A stretch of DNA of 21,552 nt from a virus (IMGVR_UViG_3300037963_002391:1-21552); one strand, 5' to 3'; shown: positions 13,766-20,229, numbered from the stretch's first letter. Program-made: numbers and translations. The notes: a model not told the origin generated them from the sequence alone.

Positions 13766-14974
13766 TTAATAATAGTGGTATTCACCTTTATTTGGGTTTT
13801 GTAATTGATAGCTAACTGCATATCTTAGTGCATCAATAGCATGATTGAATTTATCTATTGGAGTTTGTGATTTCTTTTCTAACCAACAGTAATTATTAAG
13901 TTCTTTAATTAAATCAGTGCTTTCTTCATCAATAATTAAATCATAATCTTGCAATAAGCTAATGCCATAAGTTATACTGCCTTGGCCTTTTATTGCTGGA
14001 ACAATATTACAACCTCTACTAAGTTCATTAATTAATCTTGGTTCTGCTGAATCACCCACTATTAAATCATCACCAGCAAATTTTTTATTTAATTCTAATA
14101 TTTGACTTGTTGTTAATTTAGGTTTATAAAAACACAATTCAATGTATATAATTTTATTTGCTTTATCTATGCTTGTTTTTACTAAACTTGATTCATCTTG
14201 TGCAAATCCATAATCTTGGCCAAAAATTATTTTACCTACTTGCTTAAACTTTCCTATTTTCCAATTAGTAAATATTACACCTTCTGCTTTATCTAACCAT
14301 GCACCAAGTATAGTGTGCTTGTATCTACTTGGCCTACGTTCTTTCATTCTTTCTATTTGCTCAATATAACTTTTACTAAGGTTTTCAATGTTATCTAAAT
14401 AAGTTGTGTGAATGTATGTTGTATCATCTTTAGTTATGTTGCTTCCAGCTTCTACACCTTTTGCTTCAAACCATCTTTGATATATAAAGTTTTCTTTAGT
14501 TGTTGGATTGAGTATTAATATTACTCTATTGTCTAAACCTTTTTGACGTACTGATAAATCTATTTTATCAAACATATCTTCATCAGTCATTTCTTCTGCT
14601 TCATCAAATACCCATGTTGTTATGCCTTGTAATGATTTAAGATTTGCAGTTTGGTCTCCTGAACTTGTTTTAATACCTCTAAATAGTATTTTAGATTTAG
14701 TTACTTTGTTTAACACTTCATCTTTAGTTATTACAAAGTCATCTGTTTTTCTTAGTAATTCTATTTTTTCTATGAATTCAGGAATAATTGATATTGATGC
14801 AGAACGCAAAGTATATCTTGTAAATAGAATAGTATGTCCAGCTTCATATGTTAGTAATAGTAAAAATGTATTAATAGCAAAGGATTTGCCAGAACCCCTT
14901 CCACCAGTCACAATAAAATAACGTGAATCAGATTTTTCAAATATTTTGTATTTATTGCTTAAACTTAATTGCAC
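13766..14974 (-). CDS. terL: Terminase large subunit
   Basis: 402 aa, PBSX/XtmB-like. The N-terminal ATPase has Walker A GGRGSGKS (24-31), Walker B WVFDEAEE (121-128) and a coupling segment LILNPT (153-158). The C-terminal nuclease of RNase H fold shows the three expected acidic positions in FGQDYGF (Asp254), VGDSAEP (Asp308) and HAIDALRYA (Asp381). It pumps DNA into the prohead through the portal and cuts concatemers. Full length for this family. It overlaps the small subunit gene by 23 nt and ends 54 nt before the first structural gene, in the gap holding the candidate promoter. The most secure call in the window. Confidence 0.96.
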   Translation of the reverse strand: MQLSLSNKYKIFEKSDSRYFIVTGGRGSGKSFAINTFLLLLTYEAGHTILFTRYTLRSASISIIPEFIEKIELLRKTDDFVITKDEVLNKVTKSKILFRGIKTSSGDQTANLKSLQGITTWVFDEAEEMTDEDMFDKIDLSVRQKGLDNRVILILNPTTKENFIYQRWFEAKGVEAGSNITKDDTTYIHTTYLDNIENLSKSYIEQIERMKERRPSRYKHTILGAWLDKAEGVIFTNWKIGKFKQVGKIIFGQDYGFAQDESSLVKTSIDKANKIIYIELCFYKPKLTTSQILELNKKFAGDDLIVGDSAEPRLINELSRGCNIVPAIKGQGSITYGISLLQDYDLIIDEESTDLIKELNNYCWLEKKSQTPIDKFNHAIDALRYAVSYQLQNPNKGEYHYY

Positions 14975-15299
14975 TAACTAATTGTTTAAAGTCATGTGAT
15001 ACAGTTTCAGTTGTGTTTAAATCTACTGTATCTTTTGGTGAACCATAACCTGAATTCATTAATGCATTATAAGCATTTACATCACCTTTTTCAAATGCCT
15101 TTTGTAATACTGCAATAGTCATATGATGTTCAGCACTTAACCATTCTTCTTTGCCTGTTAATGGATTTTTTCTTTTTAATAAAACTTCTAATAATTCTCT
15201 TACTACTGTACTTCTATTCTTACTTCCTTTGGGTCTACCTTTAGGATTGCCACTTTGTCCTTTTGTCCAACTTTTTAAATTTTGTTCATTTGCCATCAT
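14952..15299 (-). CDS. Putative terminase small subunit (DUF5681-like)
   Basis: 115 aa. The basic motif KGQSGNPKGRPKGSKN (13-28) is the DUF5681 signature seen directly upstream of large terminase genes. The remainder is helical (ELLEVLLKRKNPLTGKEE, then MTIAVLQKAFEKGDVNAYNALMNSGYG) and would bind DNA at the packaging site and recruit the large subunit. Two adjacent ATG codons at 15299 and 15296 are both possible starts. Overlap with the large subunit is 23 nt, which suggests coupled synthesis. No classical HTH was recognised, so function is inferred mainly from position and motif. Confidence 0.75.
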   Translation of the reverse strand: MMANEQNLKSWTKGQSGNPKGRPKGSKNRSTVVRELLEVLLKRKNPLTGKEEWLSAEHHMTIAVLQKAFEKGDVNAYNALMNSGYGSPKDTVDLNTTETVSHDFKQLVSAIKFKQ

Positions 15300-15408
15300 T
15301 CATTGTATTTTCATTGTTGATTTGTTCTAACTGTTCTAAATATAATAATAATTTTTCTTCAGTTTGTTTTCTTGTTTTGTGTTCACTTTTCTTTGTTTTC
15401 TTCTTCAT
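15286..15408 (-). CDS. 40-aa basic micro-ORF before terminase
   Basis: The ATG at 15408 lies 26 nt inside the preceding Cys-motif gene, and the frame runs to TGA 15286-15288, 14 nt inside the small terminase gene. The product starts MKKKTKKSEHKTRKQTEEK and is a single charged helix. The gap would otherwise be 83 nt, out of character for this tightly packed region. No family recognised, and AT-rich Lys codons make chance frames likely, so support is moderate. Confidence 0.45.
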   Translation of the reverse strand: MKKKTKKSEHKTRKQTEEKLLLYLEQLEQINNENTMNDGK

Positions 15409-15748
15409 AGGTTTTGTATAAAGTTTTCATTTGGTTTATTAAGTCCCTTACACAACTCCCACAGCTTGATGATTGTTTTTTGGCATTAAATACTCTATTG
15501 AATATTTTTAATAGTTCTTTTTGTTCTATGTTGGTTAATGTGTTTCTATGTTTGCTGAAGAATTCTTTTAAATAGTTGTATTCATCTTCTATTAAGCATT
15601 TAGCATTTTTATATGGAAATAGTTTATTTAATTTTTCTTTTCTGGCTTCACAACCGCAATCTTCACCCAATATGAATTTAGCTACTTTATCTATTCCTGT
15701 TGCTTTAGTTATCTTTTCTATACTGTCTCCTAAACCTTTAGATTTCAT
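15383..15748 (-). CDS. Cys-motif hypothetical protein
   Basis: 121 aa. It starts MKSKGLGDSIEKITKATGID, a stretch I recall as widespread in Bacteroidota phage genomes, then has CGC at 31-33, Cys51, a helical middle and CGSC at 96-99. Together these could form a four-Cys metal site, but no characterised family comes to mind. It lies between the sigma-like factor (11-nt overlap) and the terminase genes. That position, conserved in my memory of related phages, suggests a role in late-gene control or packaging. No function is assigned. Confidence 0.7.
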   Translation of the reverse strand: MKSKGLGDSIEKITKATGIDKVAKFILGEDCGCEARKEKLNKLFPYKNAKCLIEDEYNYLKEFFSKHRNTLTNIEQKELLKIFNRVFNAKKQSSSCGSCVRDLINQMKTLYKTYEEENKEK

Positions 15749-16238
15749 TTTTTAATTTTCTTTTAATTTTTTTTTTACACTTGCTAATGGTGTTTTGTAC
15801 TACTACATGACTAATTTTAGTTGCTTTGCTTAAGCTTCTAATTGTATGAAATTCTTTTCTATATAAATTAAATAGTTTTCTGTCAAACCAATAAAAAGAA
15901 TTTACTATTTCATCTATTTTCTTTTCTATATTGAATTTGTTTATTTCAGGTTCTTTAGTTTCTATTGTATGATTATCTTTTAATTCTGTTTTTAAGCTTT
16001 CTTGTTTTTGTGCTTTTAAGTACATAGTGTACAAAATTTTATTGACATATCCAATATGCGGTTTATTGTTTTGTATTGCTTTTTTAATTACCTCATCTTT
16101 TGAACCATGAATTTTTAAATACATATCTTGTACTATATCTTCAGGATCTATGTTTTCATCATTTATTAAAGCATCAACATTTGAAATCCATTTATTATGG
16201 TATTCAGCTAATAATGATAATACTTTGTTTTTATCCAC
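15738..16238 (-). CDS. Sigma-70-like RNA polymerase sigma factor
   Basis: 166 aa. Region-2-like motif NIDPEDIVQDMYLKIH (29-44) matches the core-binding DxxDxxQxxxLxx pattern of small sigma factors. Residues about 117-160 (FDRKLFNLYRKEFHTIRSLSKATKISHVVVQNTI) give a region-4-like helix-turn-helix followed by a basic tail. The start is a GTG at 16238, because no ATG occurs upstream in frame before the TAA at 16251-16253 and the next Met is inside region 2. It would direct host RNA polymerase to phage promoters. Its place just ahead of terminase and structural genes, and two near-identical candidate promoters at those blocks, suggest a late-gene switch. Promoter specificity is inferred. Confidence 0.8.
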   Translation of the reverse strand: MDKNKVLSLLAEYHNKWISNVDALINDENIDPEDIVQDMYLKIHGSKDEVIKKAIQNNKPHIGYVNKILYTMYLKAQKQESLKTELKDNHTIETKEPEINKFNIEKKIDEIVNSFYWFDRKLFNLYRKEFHTIRSLSKATKISHVVVQNTISKCKKKIKRKLKNEI

Positions 16239-16250
16239 GTTCTTACAAAA

Positions 16251-16616
16251 TTATAATTTTTTTTGATTCCTAAATTCTTGAAGTTCTAATAATAAATTTA
16301 AAAAGTCATTTAATTCTATAGCACAGTAATCTAATTGAAAGTTTTTAGTAAATACTACTAATGGTGTTTTACCTCGTGGCGCATCATTTCTGCTTTGCTC
16401 TAATGCTTTCCAAATGTTAAGCTTTTCTTGGTTCTTACATTCAAAACTAAATTCACTAATAATACTATTATCATCAATACAAATTATATCACCTTTAAAG
16501 TCCATTCCACCCGATAAAGGTGTACGTCTTACTTTAATGTTAAATAATTCTTTTAGTTTATTAGCAATAGATAATTCAAATCTTTTGCCCTTTTGTTGGC
16601 TTGACTTTCCACCCAT
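16251..16616 (-). CDS. Holliday-junction-resolvase-like PD-(D/E)XK nuclease
   Basis: 121 aa, starting MGGKSSQQKGKRFELSIANKL. The pattern Glu14 in KGKRFE, RRTPLSGGMDFKGD (30-43) with Asp43, and FECKNQ (58-63) with Glu59 and Lys61 is the PD-(D/E)XK core of archaeal Hjc-like resolvases and related phage nucleases. It would cut branched DNA, needed to clear recombination intermediates before packaging. It ends 12 nt before the sigma-like gene and starts 2 nt after the methyltransferase gene. The complete catalytic triad is visible; the substrate (Holliday junction, versus VRR-like DNA) is inferred. Confidence 0.8.
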   Translation of the reverse strand: MGGKSSQQKGKRFELSIANKLKELFNIKVRRTPLSGGMDFKGDIICIDDNSIISEFSFECKNQEKLNIWKALEQSRNDAPRGKTPLVVFTKNFQLDYCAIELNDFLNLLLELQEFRNQKKL

Positions 16617-16618
16617 AG

Positions 16619-17236
16619 TTAAAATATTGTTAGTTGTTGTTGATGTTGTTTAATTCTTTTCATTGCAGATTCATAATATTGTTTGTCAAGTTCACAAGCA
16701 GTCAAGTTATATCCTAAATTATAACAAGCAATAGCTATTGAGCCACTACCTAAATGAGTATCAAGTATTTTATCTTTCTCTTTAGCATAGTTCATTAAAA
16801 GCCATTCGTATAATTTTACAGGTTTTTGTGTTGGGTGAAACCTGTTTTTTTCTTGGCTTCTTACTTCATACGTTTTAGCAACCTTGTCAAAAGAAGACCA
16901 AGCCATTTCCCATCTGCTCATTGTAGGCATCATTTGTTTTTTATCCCAACATATAATTCCTCTTGTGTTATATAGGTGGTCAATAAAATAATTGCCACCC
17001 CAAATAATTTGATTTTTACTAACCCTAAATAATTCTTTAAAGTATTTTGCGCTTGGGATTTCCTCATCCCATTGTTTTAATCTATACTCTTCTTTGTATT
17101 TTTTCATTATATCCTTACCACCTCCCTCAACTAATCTACTTCCAAGACCATAAGGAGGGTCAACAATAGCTAAGTCAAAGTAATTGTCTTCATACCTTGA
17201 CATTAGTTCCATATTATCTTCATTAGTTATCTTCAT
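16619..17236 (-). CDS. Orphan DNA methyltransferase (beta-type, N6A or N4C)
   Basis: 205 aa. The catalytic motif DPPYGLG (26-32) precedes the SAM-binding motif LDTHLGSGSIA (158-168) and HPTQKP (134-139), the order of beta-class amino methyltransferases that modify adenine N6 or cytosine N4. No restriction endonuclease gene is adjacent, so it is probably a solitary phage enzyme that protects its own DNA. The target recognition domain is short. It overlaps the previous gene by 14 nt and precedes the resolvase-like gene by 2 nt. Base specificity cannot be read from the sequence. Confidence 0.85.
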   Translation of the reverse strand: MKITNEDNMELMSRYEDNYFDLAIVDPPYGLGSRLVEGGGKDIMKKYKEEYRLKQWDEEIPSAKYFKELFRVSKNQIIWGGNYFIDHLYNTRGIICWDKKQMMPTMSRWEMAWSSFDKVAKTYEVRSQEKNRFHPTQKPVKLYEWLLMNYAKEKDKILDTHLGSGSIAIACYNLGYNLTACELDKQYYESAMKRIKQHQQQLTIF

Positions 17237-17474
17237 TAGCAGTTTGTTTTTGTTCTTCAGCTTTCATTAAATCAATTAGTTCATTTATGTATTTATGCAA
17301 ATCAGGATTAGAAAATAATAATACTGCAATTACACTTAAATTTTTTTGGTTTGGTGCTTTAATTTTAATCTTACTTTTTTCATCCATCATTAATGCACAC
17401 CACATATGCGCCTTATTGATTTCTTTGATTACTTCTTTTGTTAATGCTTTTTTAATTTGTCTATTAGCGTTCAT
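17223..17474 (-). CDS. Small hypothetical protein
   Basis: 83 aa, starting MNANRQIKKALTKEVIKEINKAHMWCALM. Two helical segments flank a moderately hydrophobic stretch (NLSVIAVLLFSNPDLH, about 45-60) too short for a clear membrane helix. The C-terminus is Glu/Gln-rich. Overlaps the methyltransferase by 14 nt and the gene upstream by 11 nt, so it is in the same coupled set. No family recognised and no function assigned. Confidence 0.6.
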   Translation of the reverse strand: MNANRQIKKALTKEVIKEINKAHMWCALMMDEKSKIKIKAPNQKNLSVIAVLLFSNPDLHKYINELIDLMKAEEQKQTANEDN

Positions 17475-17619
17475 ATAATTTTCTTATTTGTTCACCAAGT
17501 TCTTTATCATTTGGGTATAACTCACAATAGTGTTTAATTATGTTTTTATTTATCCTTTGATGTGGATGTGTATAAACACAATCTTTAACTTGCCTATATT
17601 TATTTAGATTTGTTTTCAT
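17464..17619 (-). CDS. Small basic hypothetical protein
   Basis: The start is taken at ATG 17619; an upstream GTG at 17652 would add 11 residues but would increase the overlap with the preceding microprotein gene from 20 to 53 nt. The 51-aa product starts MKTNLNKYRQVKDCVYTH and contains a HPHQRINKNIIKHYCELYPND stretch and a charged C-terminus. Basic and polar. No family recognised. Adjacent genes in the run are also very small. Confidence 0.5.
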   Translation of the reverse strand: MKTNLNKYRQVKDCVYTHPHQRINKNIIKHYCELYPNDKELGEQIRKLYER

Positions 17620-17734
17620 AATACTTAGAGCATATTGCAATGGCTTGGTCACTTTGATAACCTTCTTTTATAACTTCAGGAACACATCTATACATGAAAT
17701 CCTTTTTCTTTTCATTTGGTTTTGGTTTTGGCAT
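17600..17734 (-). CDS. RCxP...QAIAIC phage microprotein
   Basis: The ATG at 17734 opens a 44-aa frame that ends at TAA 17600-17602. The sequence runs MPKPKPNEKKKDFMYRCVPEVI, then KEGYQSDQAIAICSKYYE. The arrangement P-x-P, then DFMxRC, then EGYxxxQAIAICxxxY is a motif I know from phage proteins (DFMSRCM...F...QAVAIC), often as short standalone genes or fused to head proteins. The conserved Cys residues (17 and 35) may pair or bind metal. Starts 3 nt after the stop of the small membrane peptide. Function is not known to me. Confidence 0.75.
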   Translation of the reverse strand: MPKPKPNEKKKDFMYRCVPEVIKEGYQSDQAIAICSKYYENKSK

Positions 17735-17737
17735 AAC

Positions 17738-17854
17738 TTATTTTTTATTGTTTATATATTCATCTATTATTCTAACTATACACATTCCAGCAATTACTGC
17801 TAAAAAATGAGAAACTAACATCAAGTAAAATACATTGTCTATTGTTTCATTCAT
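17738..17854 (-). CDS. 38-aa single-pass membrane peptide
   Basis: The ATG at 17854 follows the preceding stop by 2 nt, and the frame ends at TAA 17738-17740, 3 nt before the next ATG. The product, starting MNETIDNVFYLMLV, has one hydrophobic helix (about residues 8-28) and a charged end DEYINNKK. Probably an inner-membrane peptide with the acidic end out of the helix. The exact packing between two other genes supports it. A holin or superinfection-exclusion role can be imagined but nothing in the sequence decides it. Confidence 0.65.
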   Translation of the reverse strand: MNETIDNVFYLMLVSHFLAVIAGMCIVRIIDEYINNKK

Positions 17855-17856
17855 AA

Positions 17857-18132
17857 TTATAATTCTTTTAATTCTTGTAATTTACTAATTTTTAGTTTTA
17901 ATTCAACTATTTCTTTTGTTTGTATTGCATTATCAACTCTAAGTTTTCTATATGCTTTATCTTTGTTTCTGTTTAATTCAGCTAACTCATTAATGGTCTC
18001 TAAAGTCATTCTAAGCGTTTCTAAGGCCTTCAATTTACTTTTAGGTGGTTTACCCTTTTCAATGTCATGTAAGGCCTTTATAATTAAGATATGTAATTCA
18101 TTCTTTCTTAATATTAATTCTAATTCATCCAT
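17857..18132 (-). CDS. Coiled-coil hypothetical protein
   Basis: 91 aa, almost entirely helical and charged. A first helix (DELELILRKNELHILIIKAL) and a second, heptad-patterned half (LNRNKDKAYRKLRVDNAIQ, then TKEIVELKLKISKLQELKEL) suggest a coiled-coil dimer. It begins 4 nt after the helicase-like gene with the leader CTAAAACTATG and is coupled to the membrane peptide. Two copies of the 8-bp palindrome AAGGCCTT lie in the gene, 48 bp apart (18023 and 18071), in Lys/Ala/Leu codons. Could help a replication complex, given its position, but no family is recognised. Confidence 0.6.
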   Translation of the reverse strand: MDELELILRKNELHILIIKALHDIEKGKPPKSKLKALETLRMTLETINELAELNRNKDKAYRKLRVDNAIQTKEIVELKLKISKLQELKEL

Positions 18133-18136
18133 AGTT

Positions 18137-18997
18137 TTAGTTTTTAGTTTTTAAAGCATTTACACCTCCAATAGTAAAACCCATTCCAGCATTGAAGTCA
18201 AATCTCAAAGGTTCACTAAGATTTGTACATCTACCTCCAGTTTCCTTATCTTTAATTTTTTCTATTCTTATTTCTGTTAGCATCCATAAATCAGGATGGT
18301 TAATTAATCTATGTATGCTTATAAAGTCATCACATCTGTTTGCAAACACTTGGCCACCTTCAACATCAGATTTTTTACAAGGTTGTATGTAACCTTCTAA
18401 TAAGTGTTTAGCTGGATAAACCCTTCTTGCTGATTCTGTTTGTGGATGTGTATTTATGTAAACTGTTTTTTTAGTTTCATTACAAAATTGTCTTACATCA
18501 TTACAAAATTGATAATTACGTTCAAACTGATTAACACTTCTATTGTGATTCATGCCAGTAAAAGGGTCAATTAAACAATTATCAGCACCAGATTCTTTAA
18601 ATAGTTTAAATAATTCTTTATGATCATATACTTTTGAATTATCAATAAAAATAAAATACTTACTTAATAAATTATTATTAAATCTAATTTCTTCTTTAGT
18701 TAATTCATTTAGTTTTTTACCAGTATACATTTGAATTAAATCTCTTATTAATTGACCAGCTTTATTTTCACCTGACCATATAACATGTTTAATATTATGG
18801 TGTTTAGTTAAGCAAAGAAAGTAATATAATATCCAAGCAGTTTTACCAACATTGTCAAGTCCTACAATAACATTAAAGTTTCCTTGCTTATATCTAATGT
18901 AATTATCCAACTCTGTATTAATACCTAAACCAAGTTTTATTTTACCTTCTTGAAACCTAAATAAATAATCTAATGAATCTTTGTTTTTTAAAATCAT
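18137..18997 (-). CDS. DnaB-like RecA-fold helicase/ATPase
   Basis: 286 aa. Walker A reads GLDNVGKT (46-53) and Walker B CLIDPF (141-146) with Asp144. A Glu after the second strand (WSGEN, Glu77) and NTHPQ (182-186) fit the DnaB/RecA superfamily. It has only the C-terminal ATPase part of a replicative helicase; the usual N-terminal DnaB domain is missing, so it resembles phage loader-independent or accessory helicases and the ATPases of some Bacteroidota phages. It overlaps the replication initiator-like gene by ATGA, supporting a paired role in replication. It could also be a helicase loader or a RepA-like ATPase. Confidence 0.75.
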   Translation of the reverse strand: MILKNKDSLDYLFRFQEGKIKLGLGINTELDNYIRYKQGNFNVIVGLDNVGKTAWILYYFLCLTKHHNIKHVIWSGENKAGQLIRDLIQMYTGKKLNELTKEEIRFNNNLLSKYFIFIDNSKVYDHKELFKLFKESGADNCLIDPFTGMNHNRSVNQFERNYQFCNDVRQFCNETKKTVYINTHPQTESARRVYPAKHLLEGYIQPCKKSDVEGGQVFANRCDDFISIHRLINHPDLWMLTEIRIEKIKDKETGGRCTNLSEPLRFDFNAGMGFTIGGVNALKTKN

Positions 18998-19497
18998 TTA
19001 GTTAAAATATTTTTTAATTCATCATCAATATGTAGATTTGGATCAGAAAATTGTTTTTCCCCTACAACCCCTTTTATCTTTTCTTTTTTTATCTTATCTT
19101 TTCTTTTCTGAATGCTTGAGCCATGCTCAAGCCCCACCCTTGAGCCACCCTCAAGCCCCCCTTGGTTTGATGCTCTTAATTCAGCAGATTTTTTGCCACC
19201 TTTTCTGCCATTTTTTACATTAGCTTCATGTCTTTTTTTTCTTTCTTCTAATTGTTCATCTAACCATGATATTATAATAAATTCACCATCTGATTTAATT
19301 AAACCATTATCTAACAATGAATTGTATAATTTTTCATTAATTATTCTTTTGACTTGTTGTGTTTTTAATTTGCAATCTTGCGCCCAATAAAAGCAACATG
19401 CTTTCATAAATGCTCCTTGTTCTTCAAAGCTTAAAAAGCTAATGTTTCCTGTAATCCATTGTGATGGATAAAATTTAAAGTATGGTAGTTCTTTCAT
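18994..19497 (-). CDS. DUF1376-like replication protein with in-gene iterons
   Basis: 167 aa. Residues 1-90 (LPYFKFYPSQWITGNISFLSFEEQGAF, then WAQDCKLKTQQVKRII) follow the DUF1376/YdaU pattern of phage replication initiator proteins with a winged-helix N-terminus. Residues 80-110 are very basic (KKRHEANVKNGRKGGKKSAE). Residues 114-129 repeat GLExGS, encoded by two 24-bp DNA repeats (19115-19155), and the next part is Lys/Glu-rich. Such proteins bind repeats within their own gene at the origin in several phages; whether that happens here is inferred. Leader TAACTAAACTATG. It overlaps the helicase-like gene by 4 nt. Confidence 0.75.
   Translation of the reverse strand: MKELPYFKFYPSQWITGNISFLSFEEQGAFMKACCFYWAQDCKLKTQQVKRIINEKLYNSLLDNGLIKSDGEFIIISWLDEQLEERKKRHEANVKNGRKGGKKSAELRASNQGGLEGGSRVGLEHGSSIQKRKDKIKKEKIKGVVGEKQFSDPNLHIDDELKNILTK
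19072..19110. other. AT-rich pyrimidine tract beside the iterons
   Basis: A 39-bp stretch on the plus strand that is nearly all pyrimidine (repeated TTATCTT and TTTTCTTTT) next to the GC-rich repeats. It codes for the QKRKDKIKKEKIKG segment but could serve as a DNA-unwinding element in an origin; evidence is position and composition only. Confidence 0.35.
19115..19155. repeat. Two 24-bp iteron-like repeats, each an inverted repeat
   Basis: CTTGAGCCATGCTCAAG (19115-19131) and CTTGAGCCACCCTCAAG (19139-19155) start exactly 24 bp apart and are linked by CCCCACC. The first has 7-bp perfect arms (CTTGAGC/GCTCAAG) with a 3-bp centre, and the second 6-bp arms with a 5-bp centre. This GC-rich block stands out in the AT-rich genome and lies in the replication gene. 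Candidate origin sites for the DUF1376-like protein. Confidence 0.6.
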
Positions 19498-19500
19498 AGT

Positions 19501-19824
19501 TTAGTTAAAATTGTGTTTATAGTTTATTCTTTCAGCTTCAAGTTTATAATATAAAAAACTTTGCATACCATTAATATGTGAATCAGTTGGAAAAAAATAT
19601 TTCCATCCTTTTGAAATTCCTCTATTAATATAATAAAAAAAACCAACTGCAACTTTACCAGTATTTTTTTTGAAATATACTACTGCGGTATTATCTGAAG
19701 TTGGTATTATTTCACTGATAACAAATTTTTCATTATTATAGTTGCCTTCTCTTTCTTTATTAGAATATCTATTTGCAATGTGTTTTATAAATGATTTTAA
19801 TTCTTTTGCTATCTCTTTATTCAT
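19501..19824 (-). CDS. Hypothetical protein
   Basis: 107 aa if the ATG at 19824 is used, which overlaps the preceding stop in an 8-nt ATGAATAA junction; an upstream ATG at 19872 would add 16 residues and start within the HTH gene's end, 8 nt after an inverted repeat. The product is mixed alpha/beta with aromatic residues (YFKKNTGKVAVGFFYYINRG, GWKYFFPTDSHI). No family recognised. Between the HTH protein and the replication initiator, so possibly connected to early replication control, by position only. Confidence 0.6.
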   Translation of the reverse strand: MNKEIAKELKSFIKHIANRYSNKEREGNYNNEKFVISEIIPTSDNTAVVYFKKNTGKVAVGFFYYINRGISKGWKYFFPTDSHINGMQSFLYYKLEAERINYKHNFN

Positions 19825-20200
19825 AGTATGCTTTGTGTTTATTGTTATATCTATTATAAGCAAGTATTTCATTATAATCTAAGGATTCCCAAGTATATTC
19901 AGGAATCCTTAAATAATCATCTTCATTATTATAATATGCTATTGTCTTTGAATCAAAATGAACTGGCACAGTATTCTTTTTATATCTGTTTATATATTTT
20001 TTAACAATAGTATATGTTAAATTTAGTTTTTTAGATATTTCTTGCATTGTGTACCCTTGTATCATTAATAGTGTTATTTCATCTTTATTTATTAAATCAT
20101 AAATAACATAGTATTTAACATTATATTTTTTTGCTATTTGTTTTGGTGTTAACCCTTGTTTTAGCAAATCTTTTATAATTTTTGTATTCAAATCCAGCAT
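19817..20200 (-). CDS. Double helix-turn-helix DNA-binding protein
   Basis: 127 aa with two consecutive homeodomain-like HTH units. Residues about 6-38 read IIKDLLKQGLTPKQIAKKYNV, and residues 41-74 read ITLLMIQGYTMQEISKKLNLT, both with the short-helix G-turn pattern of HTH resolvase or sigma-region-4 folds. The C-terminal third is Tyr/Asn/Glu-rich and may be disordered. Probably a transcriptional regulator of the early genes. The 10-bp inverted repeat at 19880-19911, near its own 3' end, could be an operator. It is the only obvious repressor-like protein here, but nothing shows that the phage is temperate. Confidence 0.7.
   Translation of the reverse strand: MLDLNTKIIKDLLKQGLTPKQIAKKYNVKYYVIYDLINKDEITLLMIQGYTMQEISKKLNLTYTIVKKYINRYKKNTVPVHFDSKTIAYYNNEDDYLRIPEYTWESLDYNEILAYNRYNNKHKAYYE
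19880..19911. repeat. 10-bp perfect inverted repeat near a possible start
   Basis: TAAGGATTCC (19880-19889) and GGAATCCTTA (19902-19911) are exact complements with a 12-bp centre. The repeat lies in the last part of the HTH gene and just before the ATG at 19872 that opens the next frame. It could be an operator for the HTH protein or an RNA hairpin hiding the next start; both are untested. Confidence 0.5.
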
Positions 20201-20229
20201 CTTGTAATAGTTTTATAGTTTCTCTATAC

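Noticed and set aside
18022-18078. Two copies of palindrome TAAGGCCTT 48 bp apart
   Set aside because: Short, inside coding sequence and explained by Lys/Ala/Leu codons of a coiled-coil gene; not enough for a regulatory claim.
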